A stretch of 51,219 nt of DNA, from NCBI GenBank assembly GCA_016212085.1, contig JACRHL010000013.1:1-51219 (forward strand). Reading direction: 5' to 3'. The position numbers and the translations under genes are program-made. Positions 1 to 8,957 of this stretch are shown here, piece after piece; the first letter of the stretch is position 1, and each line of letters opens with the position of its first letter. Origin of the DNA: Nitrospirota bacterium. GTDB taxonomy: Bacteria > Nitrospirota > JACRHL01. The notes beneath the pieces are model-generated. The model ran no database searches, was not told the origin of the DNA, and saw only the letters and a program-made list of their open reading frames with translations.

Positions 1-1423
1 CCGCGTCGGCCACCACCCGGCCGCCGTGCTCCGCCTGGGAGCGGGCGCCCACGGCCATCTGATTGGCCTTGGCCGCGTTGTCCGCCGACTGCCGCACGTT
101 GGCGGTCATCTGCTCCATGCTCGATGCCGTCTCCTCCAGCGCGGATGCCTGCTCCTCCGTGCGTTGCGACAGGTCCGCATTGCCCGTCGCCATCTCCTGC
201 GTGCCGTGGCCGATGGCGGAGGCGGCGGCGGATACCTGCACGACCACGCCGCGGATCTTGTCCGTGAAACGGTTGAACGCGACGGCCACCGCGCCGATCT
301 CGTCGGCCCGGCGTTCGTCCAGGCGCCGGGTCAGGTCGCCGTCGCCATCGGCGATCTCCTCCAGGGCGGCGAGCATCTGCGCCAGGGGCCGGGTGATCAT
401 GCGGGTGATGCCCCACGCGATGGCCACCGCGAGGCCGAGCGCGAGTGCGCCCAGGGCGAACAGGGCCACCTTGAGGTTGTCCATGGACTGCCGGGCCGCC
501 GTGGAGTCCGTATTGGCCAGGCCCCTCTGGTCCTCGACCATCTCCCCAAGCCAGCCCTTGATCTTGGCGGCCTCCGGCGCGGCCTTGGTGCCCAGCCACA
601 GGTTGGCGAGGTTCCACGCCTCGCCACTGCGGATCTCGAACATCTGCGGCGGCAGCCCCTTGAAGGCGTCGCGGGCCTGGCTGAACTTGTCGAACGCGTC
701 GCGCTGGGCGCCGGTGAGCAGGCCCCGCTTGCGGCTCAGGTCGGCGAAGCGCTGTTCGTTCCTGGTCCAGAACGTGTTGTAGTCGTGGCGGAACGCATCG
801 TCGCCGGTGAGCAGGAAGGCACGGATGTTGGCCAGGGCCATGCCGGTGCTGCCGCGCACGTCGGCCATCATGCCCAGCAGCGCCTTGCGCTCGGCGGTGG
901 CGGGCTGCGCCGCCTCGATGTCGATCATGGTGGTGATCTCGGCGATCATCACCTTGGCCAGGGGCGCCGCCTGGGTGACCAGTATCCGGGTGGCCGGCGT
1001 GTTGTCCGGCGTCTGGCTGATGTCCTCGATCTCCCGCTGGGCCTGGGCGAAGGCCGTCAGGCTCTGCTTGATCCGGGCGAGGCGCTCCACGTTGTCCGCG
1101 TTGGTCCAGCCCTGGGCGTAACGGTCCAGGTCGGCCACGGCGTCGTTGATCTCCCGCCAGCCGTCGGCGCGCTCGGCCTTGAAGCTGTCCTTGCCCAGGA
1201 TCATGTAGCCGCGCAACCCCGCCAGGGACTGGTTGACGCCGTTCAGAAGCCGGGTGGAGGCGATCACGGTCGGCTGGCGCAGGTCGATGACGCGCGCGTT
1301 GAGCGTGTTGTTCGCGTCGATCCTCCAATTCACGACGCACATCATCAGCAGCATGACCGCCGTGGTGAGGCCGAAGCCCATGGCGATCTTTTTGCCCACC
1401 CCGATATGGTTCAACCAATTCAT
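1..1423 (-). CDS. Methyl-accepting chemotaxis protein (C-terminus cut by window edge)
   Basis: Transmembrane chemoreceptor that would signal to CheA/CheW. Reading the minus strand from the ATG at 1423 gives a start MNWLNHIGVGKKIAMGFG followed by a first membrane segment (about residues 10-30), a long periplasmic helical sensor of roughly 280 residues, a second membrane segment (LALGLAVAIAWGI), a HAMP region (RPLAQMLAALEEIADGDGDLT) and the beginning of the signalling coiled coil with the typical run SQRTEEQASALEETASSMEQ. A strong ribosome site, GGGGAGGG, lies 10 bases before the ATG. The frame stays open to base 1, so the cytoplasmic hairpin tip is outside the window. The ligand cannot be read from sequence. 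It is divergent from the nitrate reductase operon and shares a 405-base spacer with it. Confidence 0.93.
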   Translation of the reverse strand, partial: MNWLNHIGVGKKIAMGFGLTTAVMLLMMCVVNWRIDANNTLNARVIDLRQPTVIASTRLLNGVNQSLAGLRGYMILGKDSFKAERADGWREINDAVADLDRYAQGWTNADNVERLARIKQSLTAFAQAQREIEDISQTPDNTPATRILVTQAAPLAKVMIAEITTMIDIEAAQPATAERKALLGMMADVRGSTGMALANIRAFLLTGDDAFRHDYNTFWTRNEQRFADLSRKRGLLTGAQRDAFDKFSQARDAFKGLPPQMFEIRSGEAWNLANLWLGTKAAPEAAKIKGWLGEMVEDQRGLANTDSTAARQSMDNLKVALFALGALALGLAVAIAWGITRMITRPLAQMLAALEEIADGDGDLTRRLDERRADEIGAVAVAFNRFTDKIRGVVVQVSAAASAIGHGTQEMATGNADLSQRTEEQASALEETASSMEQMTANVRQSADNAAKANQMAVGARSQAEHGGRVVADA

Positions 1424-1828
1424 CGTGCTGTCCCTCCCCTGTAACGCGTGCGCTTTGACCGCTCGGTCCATTCCTGTCGATTCGGATACGGGTATCCACG
1501 TATAAAGATGTAACTGGCACACACTTTTCTGGTGTGCAGGGTGCCGCGCATTGTGTCGCGCACGAAACGGCACGGGCGCCAAGCAGACAATATCGTTTGC
1601 ATCGCGCCCTTTGCGGCATGGCCGCGGCGTGTTCCCCGTGGCCTGGGAGCGCCCATTAACATTGGTAATGCAGGCGGTTGCAAGCGTCGCCGCGCGGTTC
1701 CGCGCGTTTGGCACCGGTTTCGCACTACCCATCCGGCACAAACCATCCACAGCGGGTGCGCGCCACCCGGAACCATAAGGCCGGCCCGGTGTGCGACGGG
1801 GTACCGGCATCATGCGGAGCAACCTGCC
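1424..1828. other. Divergent spacer between chemoreceptor and nitrate operon
   Basis: A 405-base spacer that should hold promoters for both flanking genes. No gene is convincing in it. Three inverted repeats are visible: GGATAC-GG-GTATCC at 1484-1497, a hairpin GCACAC...GTGTGC near 1518-1537, and CATTA-N7-TAATG at 1654-1670. Local composition is clearly more AT-rich than the genes (for example around 1490-1515 and 1585-1600). No clean -35/-10 pair could be assigned. Confidence 0.5.
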
Positions 1829-4018
1829 ATGGGGCTCATTCCCGACGACATCACGATCTTCAAGGGGGACTACCAGGACCGGGTTCCCAACATCCGCCGG
1901 AACCCGGTGCAGGACTGGCGCTACACCACCTGCGGCTACTGCTCCACCGGCTGCGGCATCGAGGTGGGCGTGCGCGACGGCCGGGCGGTGACCGTGCGCG
2001 GCAAGGCCGGCCACCCGGTCAACGACGGCAAGCTGTGCCTGAAGGGGATCTGGGAGTTCGAGGCCATCAACGCCCCCAACCGGGCCACCGTTCCGCTGCT
2101 GCGCGAGGACATCGGCCAGCCGTTCCGGGAGGCGGGGTGGGACGCCGCCCTGGCCCGCACCGCCGCCGAGTTCCGCCGGGTGCAGCAGCGCCACGGCAGG
2201 GACGCGCTGGCGGTGGTATCCACCGGCCAGATCTACACGGAGGAGTTCTACACCCTGGGCAAGCTGGTGCGCGGCGGCCTGGGCACCAACAATTACGACG
2301 GCAACACCACCCTGTGCATGGCCTCGGCCGTGTCTGGCTACAAGCGCTCGTTCGGCTCCGACGGCCCGCCCGGCTGCTATGACGACTTCGAGCATACGGA
2401 ATGCCTGCTGGCGTTCGGCTCGAACCTGGTGGAGTGCCACCCGGTCATCTATTGGCGCCTGAAGAGCGCGCTGGAGCGGCGCCGCTTTCCGGTGATCGTG
2501 GTGGACCCGCGGGTGACCATGTTCGCGCAGATGGCCGACATCCACCTGCCCATCAATCCGGGCACCGACGTGGTGCTGCTCAACGCCCTGGCCCACGTGA
2601 TCCTGGTGGAGGGGCTTGCCGACCAGGGCTACATCGCCACCCACGCCAGTGGCTACGACGCCTGGCGCGAGGAGATCGCCCGCTTTGCGCCGGAGGCGGC
2701 GGCGCCCGTGTGCGGCATCCCCGCCCGGAGCATCCGCGAGGTGGCGCGCATCTACGCCGGCGCCGGCGCCGCCATGTGCATCTGGACCATGGGCATCAAC
2801 CAGTCCACCCACGGCTCCGACGGGGTGGTGGGCATCAACAACCTGTCGCTGATCACCGGCAACGTGGGCAAGCCCGGCGGCACCGCCCTGTCCATCACCG
2901 GCCAGTGCAACGCCATGGGCACGCGCGAGTTCTCGTCCTGCTCCGGCCTGCCCGGCTACCGGGCGCTGGAGAATCCGGAGCACCGTCGCTTCGTCGCCGA
3001 TTTCTGGGGGGTGGACGAGGCCCTGTTCCCGGCCGGGCGCGGCCCCGCCATGACCGACATCTTCCCGGCCATCGAGCGTGGCGAGATCAAGGCCCTGTGG
3101 CTGGTGGCCACCAACCCCATGACCTCCATGCCCGACACCGCCCGCACCGCCGCCGCCCTGCGCAAGCTGGAGTTCCTGGTGGTGCAGGACGTGTATCACC
3201 CCCTGGCCTCGGCGGAATTCGCCCATGTGATGCTGCCCGCCGCCATGTGGGCGGAAAAGGAGGGGTGCTTCACCAACAGCGAGCGGCGCGTCAACCTGGT
3301 GCGCAAGGTGGTGGACCCGCCGGGCCAGGCGAAAAGCGACCTGGACATCTTCCTGGGGGTGGCCGACGCCATGGGCTTCACCCACCTGACCGCGCGCACC
3401 CCCGCCCAGGTGATGGCGGAGATCGGCCAGGTCAGCGCCGGGCGGCCGTGCGACTATTCGGGGATCACCTACCCGGCCCTGGAGGCGGCGGGGGGCATCC
3501 AGTGGCCGGCCCCGCCATCCGCCGACGGCGCCGCCCAGGGCAGCCCGCGCCTCTACACGGACGGCCGCTTCCACCACCCGGACAGCCGGGCCAGGCTCAT
3601 CCCCCTGCCGTTCGAGGACGACAACGAGCGGCCGGACGCGGAATACCCGTTCTGGCTCAACACGGGCCGGGTGGTGGAGCACTGGCACACCCGAACCAAG
3701 ACCGGGCGCATCGGCAACCTCAACAAGTTCTCGCCGCTGCCATACCTGGAAATGAACCCGAGGGACGCCGCCGGCCTGGGCATCGGCCCCCAGGACTTCG
3801 CCCGCGTGCGCTCGCGCCGGGGCGAGGTCACGGTGCTGGTGCGGCTCACGGAGCGGGTGGCGCCGGGCATGGTGTTCATCCCCTTCCACTTCGCCCGTGG
3901 CGCCAACCTGCTCACCCTGGGCCTGCTGGACCCCCACTCCCGCCAGCCGGCCTTCAAGCAGCAGGCGGTGCGGGTGGAAAAGGCCGCCCGCCCGGCGGCC
4001 CTGGCGCAGGAGGTGTAG
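1829..4018 (+). CDS. Assimilatory-type molybdopterin nitrate reductase, catalytic subunit
   Basis: Reduces nitrate to nitrite at a molybdenum bis-MGD centre. The 729-residue protein opens with a [4Fe-4S] site, C35-x2-C38-x3-C42-x27-C70, followed by LKG. The segment TTLCMASAVSGYKRSFG carries C163, which matches the molybdenum-ligating cysteine of the Nap/Nas group. The C-terminal molydopterin dinucleotide-binding domain is recognisable (LNTGRVVEHWHTRTKTGR). There is no twin-arginine or Sec signal, so the enzyme should be cytoplasmic, as in assimilatory NasA/NarB. ATG 1829 was chosen because GGAG sits 9 bases upstream; the frame is open further up to 1532 without family similarity. The next gene begins 3 bases after the stop, so they are co-transcribed. 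The similarity is to nitrate reductases rather than formate dehydrogenases because of the Cys ligand context and the nirA neighbour. Confidence 0.88.
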   Translation: MGLIPDDITIFKGDYQDRVPNIRRNPVQDWRYTTCGYCSTGCGIEVGVRDGRAVTVRGKAGHPVNDGKLCLKGIWEFEAINAPNRATVPLLREDIGQPFREAGWDAALARTAAEFRRVQQRHGRDALAVVSTGQIYTEEFYTLGKLVRGGLGTNNYDGNTTLCMASAVSGYKRSFGSDGPPGCYDDFEHTECLLAFGSNLVECHPVIYWRLKSALERRRFPVIVVDPRVTMFAQMADIHLPINPGTDVVLLNALAHVILVEGLADQGYIATHASGYDAWREEIARFAPEAAAPVCGIPARSIREVARIYAGAGAAMCIWTMGINQSTHGSDGVVGINNLSLITGNVGKPGGTALSITGQCNAMGTREFSSCSGLPGYRALENPEHRRFVADFWGVDEALFPAGRGPAMTDIFPAIERGEIKALWLVATNPMTSMPDTARTAAALRKLEFLVVQDVYHPLASAEFAHVMLPAAMWAEKEGCFTNSERRVNLVRKVVDPPGQAKSDLDIFLGVADAMGFTHLTARTPAQVMAEIGQVSAGRPCDYSGITYPALEAAGGIQWPAPPSADGAAQGSPRLYTDGRFHHPDSRARLIPLPFEDDNERPDAEYPFWLNTGRVVEHWHTRTKTGRIGNLNKFSPLPYLEMNPRDAAGLGIGPQDFARVRSRRGEVTVLVRLTERVAPGMVFIPFHFARGANLLTLGLLDPHSRQPAFKQQAVRVEKAARPAALAQEV

Positions 4019-4021
4019 CCC

Positions 4022-5797
4022 ATGTCGCTGACCATGGCCCCCGGCCGGCAGAAGGCCTTCCACTTCACCGCCAGCAACTGCATCGGCTGCCACTCGTGCG
4101 AGGCGGCGTGCAGCGAGAAGAACGGCCTGCCGGCGCACATCGCGTGGCGCAAGGTGGGCTTCATCGAGACCGGCGCCTTTCCGGACTACCGGCGCATCAA
4201 CGTATCCATGGCCTGCAACCACTGCGACGACCCGGTGTGCCTCAAGGGGTGCCCCACCCGCGCCTACGTCAAGTACGCCGACAGCGGCGCCGTGGTGCAG
4301 GATTCCGACGTCTGCTTCGGCTGCCAGTACTGCACCTGGGTGTGCCCCTACGGCGCCCCGGCCTTCAACCCGGACACGGGCACCGTGTCCAAGTGCAATT
4401 TCTGCGTGGACCGCCAGGCGGAGGGGCGCGAGCCCGCCTGCGTGGAGGCGTGCCTGGGCCACGCCCTGGCGTTCGGCGAGCGGGACGGGCTGCTGGCCGT
4501 CCACGGCGCCGCCGACCGCACCCTGCCCGGCTTTCCAGACCCGGCGATCACCGGCCCCAACGTGCGCTTCCGGTTCGACGGCGGCCACGCGCCGCGCTAC
4601 GGCCGGGGCGACGGCGATCCGCTGGCCTACGTGGACCACGGCCACGGCCACCGGCCCGATCCGGGCCCGGTGGTCACCCGCATCGACTGGAGCCGCCTGC
4701 GCTGGTCGGCCCTGCGCTCCGGGGAGACGCCGCTGATGGTGTTCACCCTCATCGCCCAGGGGGTGGTGGGGGCGTTCGCCGTGCTTTACGCCCTGTCCCT
4801 GGGGCCCCACGCCGGCGCCGTCCAGGGCGCGGCGGGCGGCCTGCTGGGGGTGATGGCGGCGCTGCTGGGCTATGGTCTGTTCACGTCCACCATGCACCTG
4901 GGGCGTCCCCGCTATTTCTATCGGGCCATGAACAACCTGCGCCATTCGTGGGTGAGCCGCGAGATCCTGTTCGTGGGCGGCTTCATGCCGCTGCTCGTGA
5001 CCTATGCGCTGGCGCGCGGCCTTGGGCTTCTGGGCGGGCCATGGCTGACCGCCCTGGGCGGCGCCGCGAGTCTGTCCGGGATGGTGGGCATCTATTGCAT
5101 GGTGCGCATCTACCGCATCCCGGCCCGCCCCTATTGGCACCATTTTCACACCGGCACGCTGTTCGCCAAGAGCGGCCTGGCCCTGGGGCCCCTGTTCCTG
5201 GGCGCCGGTGTGGGCGGCTGGTCGCTGGTGGCCGGCGCCGCGCCGGACACGGTGACGGTGCTGCACTGGTGCGCGGGCATCGCCCTGTGGGCGGTCATGT
5301 CCGGCGTGGGCGCCAACTTCGACCTGGAGGCCGACCTGGAGCGGCAGGGCGGGGAGGGCAGGGCCGCCATCATCCGCCTGAAGGGCGATCATGGCGCCGC
5401 GTGGCTGAGCCGCGTGGTGCTGGCCCTGGCCGCGTCGGTGGTGCTGTGCGGCGCGCTCGCGGCCGGTGCCGTGGGGATGACGACCGCCCTCGTCTCCCTG
5501 GCGCTGGTGCTGACCCTGGCCGGCGAGGTGCTGGAGCGCTCGCTGTTCTACCTGGTGGTGGTGCCCACCTCCATGTCCGGTGGGTATTTCCTCAAGAACC
5601 GGCGTTTCGAGGACCTGGCGCGGGAAACCGGCCTGGCCCGCGATCCCATGGTGGGCGTGGCGCCCGATCCGCACCACGCCGGCGACGGCGCCCACGCGCC
5701 GGAGCAGCCGGAGCCGGAAGCGGCCGAGCCGGAGGTGCCGGGAAGCGCGCGGCCGCCGCTGGCGCCGCAACACGCATGGAGGGCGCAGGCAGAATGA
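4022..5797 (+). CDS. DmsB-DmsC fusion: four-cluster ferredoxin joined to a quinol-oxidising membrane anchor
   Basis: Electron-transfer partner for the molybdenum enzyme just upstream. Residues 1-150 hold sixteen cysteines in four [4Fe-4S] sets (C20/23/26/30; C65/68/73/77; C98/101/104/108; C125/128/140/144), the DmsB arrangement. From about residue 235 the protein becomes hydrophobic with some eight membrane helices, matching DmsC/NrfD-like anchors, including HLGRPRYFYRAMNNL. DmsB and DmsC are separate in E. coli but fused here. A soluble Pro/Glu/Ala-rich tail follows residue 550. AGGAGG lies 8 bases before the ATG. The last bases overlap the nirA start as ATGA. In known families this anchor draws electrons from menaquinol or ubiquinol; its use for nitrate assimilation is inferred from the operon. 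Confidence 0.9.
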   Translation: MSLTMAPGRQKAFHFTASNCIGCHSCEAACSEKNGLPAHIAWRKVGFIETGAFPDYRRINVSMACNHCDDPVCLKGCPTRAYVKYADSGAVVQDSDVCFGCQYCTWVCPYGAPAFNPDTGTVSKCNFCVDRQAEGREPACVEACLGHALAFGERDGLLAVHGAADRTLPGFPDPAITGPNVRFRFDGGHAPRYGRGDGDPLAYVDHGHGHRPDPGPVVTRIDWSRLRWSALRSGETPLMVFTLIAQGVVGAFAVLYALSLGPHAGAVQGAAGGLLGVMAALLGYGLFTSTMHLGRPRYFYRAMNNLRHSWVSREILFVGGFMPLLVTYALARGLGLLGGPWLTALGGAASLSGMVGIYCMVRIYRIPARPYWHHFHTGTLFAKSGLALGPLFLGAGVGGWSLVAGAAPDTVTVLHWCAGIALWAVMSGVGANFDLEADLERQGGEGRAAIIRLKGDHGAAWLSRVVLALAASVVLCGALAAGAVGMTTALVSLALVLTLAGEVLERSLFYLVVVPTSMSGGYFLKNRRFEDLARETGLARDPMVGVAPDPHHAGDGAHAPEQPEPEAAEPEVPGSARPPLAPQHAWRAQAE

Positions 5798-7470
5798 TCC
5801 GCAAGCATGCCGAGGGAGACGTGACACCCACCAAGGAGACGGCGGAGGAGGGCTTCAAGCGGGCCCGCCACCCCCTGGACATCTGGCCGGATATCCTCGA
5901 TCTGACTCGCGCCGGCACGGCGGACCTTCCCAAGGAGTGGGCGTTCCGGCTGCGCTGGTTCGGCCTGTTCTGGGAGGGGCCCCGGTCCGACACCTTCATG
6001 CTGCGCATCAAGTTGCATGGCGGCCGGCTCACGGCGCACCAGTTGCGGGGGATCTGCGACCTGACGGAGACCCACGGCCTGCCGTTCCTGGACATCACCA
6101 CGCGCCAGGGCATCCAGATCCGCGGCATTCCCATCGCCCGGGTGCCCGACGTGTTCGCGGGGCTGGAGCGGCTGGGGCTGACCAGCATGGGTTCCGGCGC
6201 CGACAACGTGCGCAACCTCACCGCCTGCCCGCAGGCGGGCATCGCGCCGGACGAACTGGCGGACGTGACGGCGCTGGTGGACCGGCTTAGGGACCTGTTC
6301 ATCGGCAACCGGGATTTTGCCAACCTGCCGCGCAAGTTCAACATCGCCGTGGCCGGGTGTGGTGCCAACTGTACCCACCCGGAGATGCACGATATCGCCG
6401 TGCAGGCGGTCCGCGGCGAGGGTGGCGCGGTGGGTTACGCCCTGTGGGTGGGCGGGCAGCCGTCCACCTCGCACTTCGTGTCCCAGGATCTGGAGGTGTT
6501 TCTGGCCGAGGCGGAGGTGCCCCGGGTGTGCGCGGCCATCGTGGCCGTGTTCCGCGATCACGGCGACCGCGGCAGCCGCAAGACGGCGCGCATGGGCCAC
6601 CTCATCGAGCACTGGGGAATGGAAAAGTTCCGCGCCGCCGTCGTGGCGGAGCTGGGCCGCCCCCTGGAGCGGGCGCGCGCCGCGTTCGTCATCCGCGACC
6701 AGGAGCGCGACCCCATCGGCGTCCACCCCCAGCGGCAGGCGGGCCTGCACTTCGTGGGCATCCCGTTCCCGGTGGGCCGGGTCACCCTGGAGCAGGCGCG
6801 CGCCATCGCCACGCTGGCGGACAGCCACGGCAGCGGCGACCTGCGCACCACCAACCGCCAGAACCTGCTGATCATCAACGTGGCCGCCGGCCTATTGAAC
6901 GGGTTGCTGGAATCCCTGGACGCGGCCGCCATCCCCTACGGCGGCTCCACCCTTAGGGCCGGGGTGACCGCCTGTTCCGGCAACACCTACTGCAAGCTGG
7001 CCACCATCGAGACCAAGGCGCGCGCGCTGTCCATCGTGGAACACCTGGAGCGGGAGGGGCTGGGCGAATCCCCCCTGAACATCGCGCTCTCCGCCTGCCC
7101 CAACACCTGCGCCAACCACTCCACGGCGGACATCGGCCTGCAGGGCTGCAAGACCAAGGTGGACGGGCGCACGGTGGATGCCTTCAACGTCTTCTACGGC
7201 GGCGCCACCGGCCACGACGTGGCGTTTGGCGAGCAGGTGTTCCGGCAGATTCCGGGTGACCAGATCAACGGCTACCTGGCCTACGGGGCGAGGGTGTTCG
7301 CGCGGCGGCGCCGGCGCGGCGAGTCGTTCGCGGCGTTCTGCCGGCGCCACGGCGCGGCGGCGCTGGAGGCCATGTTCCAGCCCCAGGTGAGCCCGCGGGC
7401 GCCGGTCCTGCGCTGGCTCGCGGAGCGCGTCGTGAGGGTGTCCGGCGACCGCTGGACCACTTACGTGTGA
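5794..7470 (+). CDS. nirA: Ferredoxin-type siroheme nitrite reductase
   Basis: Six-electron reduction of nitrite to ammonium, the second step of nitrate assimilation. The 558-residue protein has the duplicated nitrite/sulfite reductase fold. The cluster/siroheme ligands are C394-x5-C400 (TACSGNTYC) and C435-x3-C439 (SACPNTCANH). The upstream half carries NLTACPQAG and LPRKFNIAVAGCGANC, typical of NirA. ATG 5794 overlaps the previous stop as ATGA and has GGAGGG about 10 bases upstream; ATG 5776 is an in-frame alternative. A sulfite reductase is the main alternative, but adjacency to a nitrate reductase favours nitrite. No ferredoxin or NAD(P)H-binding domain is fused, so the electron donor is not visible. 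Confidence 0.9.
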   Translation: MIRKHAEGDVTPTKETAEEGFKRARHPLDIWPDILDLTRAGTADLPKEWAFRLRWFGLFWEGPRSDTFMLRIKLHGGRLTAHQLRGICDLTETHGLPFLDITTRQGIQIRGIPIARVPDVFAGLERLGLTSMGSGADNVRNLTACPQAGIAPDELADVTALVDRLRDLFIGNRDFANLPRKFNIAVAGCGANCTHPEMHDIAVQAVRGEGGAVGYALWVGGQPSTSHFVSQDLEVFLAEAEVPRVCAAIVAVFRDHGDRGSRKTARMGHLIEHWGMEKFRAAVVAELGRPLERARAAFVIRDQERDPIGVHPQRQAGLHFVGIPFPVGRVTLEQARAIATLADSHGSGDLRTTNRQNLLIINVAAGLLNGLLESLDAAAIPYGGSTLRAGVTACSGNTYCKLATIETKARALSIVEHLEREGLGESPLNIALSACPNTCANHSTADIGLQGCKTKVDGRTVDAFNVFYGGATGHDVAFGEQVFRQIPGDQINGYLAYGARVFARRRRRGESFAAFCRRHGAAALEAMFQPQVSPRAPVLRWLAERVVRVSGDRWTTYV

Positions 7471-7601
7471 CCCCGCCGGGAGAGGGGCCGCGCGGGCTTG
7501 CGAGGGGGCCTGCGGCCATCGCCACCGGGGCGCCCAGGGCGCCACATTCCATAACCTGACGGGGATTCGTTGCCGGCCGGGGAGCCGTGCGCGGGTCACG
7601 G

Positions 7602-7637
7602 CAAAAAGAAAGGGGCTGCGATGGCTCGCAACCCCTT
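7602..7637 (-). terminator. Intrinsic terminator downstream of tRNA-Met
   Basis: On the minus strand a strong stem (AAGGGG + TGCGA paired with TCGCA + CCCCTT, arms 7610-7621 and 7626-7637) is followed immediately by TTTCTTTTT. It lies 5 bases downstream of the tRNA 3' end, where tRNA transcription should stop. Confidence 0.85.
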
Positions 7638-7642
7638 GGAAA

Positions 7643-7719
7643 TGGTAGCGGCGCAGGGATTCGAACCCCGGACACGCGGATTATGATTCCGCTGCTCTAA
7701 CCAGCTGAGCTACGCCGCC
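7643..7719 (-). tRNA. tRNA-Met (CAU), elongator type
   Basis: The minus strand folds into a complete cloverleaf of 77 bases with encoded CCA. The acceptor stem GGCGGCG pairs with CGCCGCU (G1-U72 wobble), the D-loop is AGCUGGUUAG, the anticodon stem GCGGA/UCCGC encloses the loop AUCAUAA with anticodon CAU, and the T-loop is UUCGAAU. The paired first position argues against initiator tRNA, which has an unpaired C1. A lysidine-modified tRNA-Ile with the same CAU anticodon cannot be wholly excluded. It has its own intrinsic terminator immediately downstream. Confidence 0.95.
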
Positions 7720-7779
7720 AAAAAGCCGATAGGCCGAAGAGGATACCGCTCCCGGATGTGCCGCGTCAATCGGCGTTTC

Positions 7780-8832
7780 TCAGGCGCCGGCGGCGACCAT
7801 GCGCAGCGGGTTTGGCGCCGGGGCGGGGGCCGGCTCGCAGTGGCCGTTGCCGGGGATCAGCCCCAGGTCGGCGATCATGCGGAAGTCGTCCGCCGGGCCG
7901 CGGCCGGGGGTGGTGAGGTAGTTGCCCACCATCACCGCGTTGGCGCCGGCGTGGAACGCCCACGACTGCATGTCGCGCAGGTTCACCTCGCGGCCGCCCG
8001 CCAGCATCAGGTTGGCCTCGGGGATCATCAGCCGGTACAGGGCGATGGTTTGCAGGCACTCCTGGGGGGACAGCGGCGTGGCGTGCTCCAGTGGGGTGCC
8101 GGGGATGGGGTTCAGGAAGTTCATGGGCAGCACGTCGGTGCCCACGTCGCGCAGGTGGATGGCCAGCTCCACGCGCTGCGCGGGGGTTTCGCCCATGCCG
8201 AAGATGGCGCCGGAGCAGATGCGGATGCCCGCCGCCTTGAGGCGGCCGATGGTGTCGAGCCGGTCCTGGAAGGTGTGGGTGGAGCAGATGTTCGGAAAGT
8301 GGCTGGGCGCCGTCTCCAGGTTGTGGTTGTAGGTGCGGATGCCCGCCTCCCGGAGGCGGGTGGCCATCTCCACCGTGGGCACGTGGCCCAGGGAGCCGTC
8401 CACATGGCCCTTGCCCTTCCGGGCCAGCTCGCGGATGCGCTCCAGCAGTGTGTCGAACTCCCGCCCCTCGCGTAGGCCCTTCCAGGCGGCGACGATGCCG
8501 AACGCCTCGGCCCCGGCGGCATAGGCCGCGTCCGCCGCCTGGCCGATGGCGGCGCCGTCCATGAGCGGGTAGACGGCCGCCTCGGTGCCGTGGTGGGCGG
8601 ACTGGGCGCAGAAGGCGCAATCCTCCGAGCAGGCGCCGGACTTGGCGTTGACGATGGCGCAGGTGTCCACCTTGGCGCCCTTGTAGTGCAGGCGCACCCG
8701 GTTGGCGGAGGCGATCAGGTCGAGCAGGTCCGGCGAACCGGCGGGGATGGCGGCGAGGCGGCAGCCCTCGTCGTGGGTGAGCCGCTCGCCGGCGATCACG
8801 CGCTCCTCGTATTCACGGATGACGTCGCGCAT
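7780..8832 (-). CDS. bioB: Biotin synthase
   Basis: Radical-SAM enzyme that inserts sulfur into dethiobiotin, the last step of biotin synthesis. The 350-residue protein shows the SAM-cluster motif C68-x3-C72-x2-C75 in SGACSEDCAFCAQS, followed by the family signatures YNHNLET, CSGAIFGMGE and MNFLNPIPGTP. These match BioB throughout. GAGGGA lies 5 bases before the ATG, and a good promoter (TTGATC-18-TAAAAT) stands about 45 bases upstream. No other bio genes are adjacent, so this is a lone biotin locus, which is common for bioB. The last 20 residues are an Ala/Pro-rich extension. Confidence 0.97.
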   Translation of the reverse strand: MRDVIREYEERVIAGERLTHDEGCRLAAIPAGSPDLLDLIASANRVRLHYKGAKVDTCAIVNAKSGACSEDCAFCAQSAHHGTEAAVYPLMDGAAIGQAADAAYAAGAEAFGIVAAWKGLREGREFDTLLERIRELARKGKGHVDGSLGHVPTVEMATRLREAGIRTYNHNLETAPSHFPNICSTHTFQDRLDTIGRLKAAGIRICSGAIFGMGETPAQRVELAIHLRDVGTDVLPMNFLNPIPGTPLEHATPLSPQECLQTIALYRLMIPEANLMLAGGREVNLRDMQSWAFHAGANAVMVGNYLTTPGRGPADDFRMIADLGLIPGNGHCEPAPAPAPNPLRMVAAGA

Positions 8833-8877
8833 GGGATCCCTCGTGGCGGTGGGTGGGAAGGTGTCGAAAGAAAAGCG

Positions 8878-8907
8878 ATTTTAGCAGCGGACCCGGGCAA
8901 CGATCAA
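8878..8907 (-). promoter_or_regulatory. Probable sigma-70 promoter for bioB
   Basis: On the minus strand TTGATC (8907-8902) and TAAAAT (8883-8878) are separated by 18 bases. The -10 hexamer matches five of six consensus bases. It lies 45 bases before the bioB start codon. Confidence 0.55.
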
Positions 8908-8957
8908 CCGGATTGGCGCCGGAGGTTGACGGTTGTCCGGGGCGCCGGCAGGGCCGT

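Noticed and set aside
26-1444. 472-codon plus-strand frame at the left edge
   Set aside because: Antisense shadow of the chemoreceptor, which has clear HAMP and signalling motifs on the minus strand.
2401-5793. Very long plus-strand open frame ahead of nirA (part of a 1,689-codon frame)
   Set aside because: The first 1,131 codons are an out-of-frame shadow of the nitrate reductase and DmsBC genes, full of Gly/Arg/Pro. Only the nirA part from 5794 is real.
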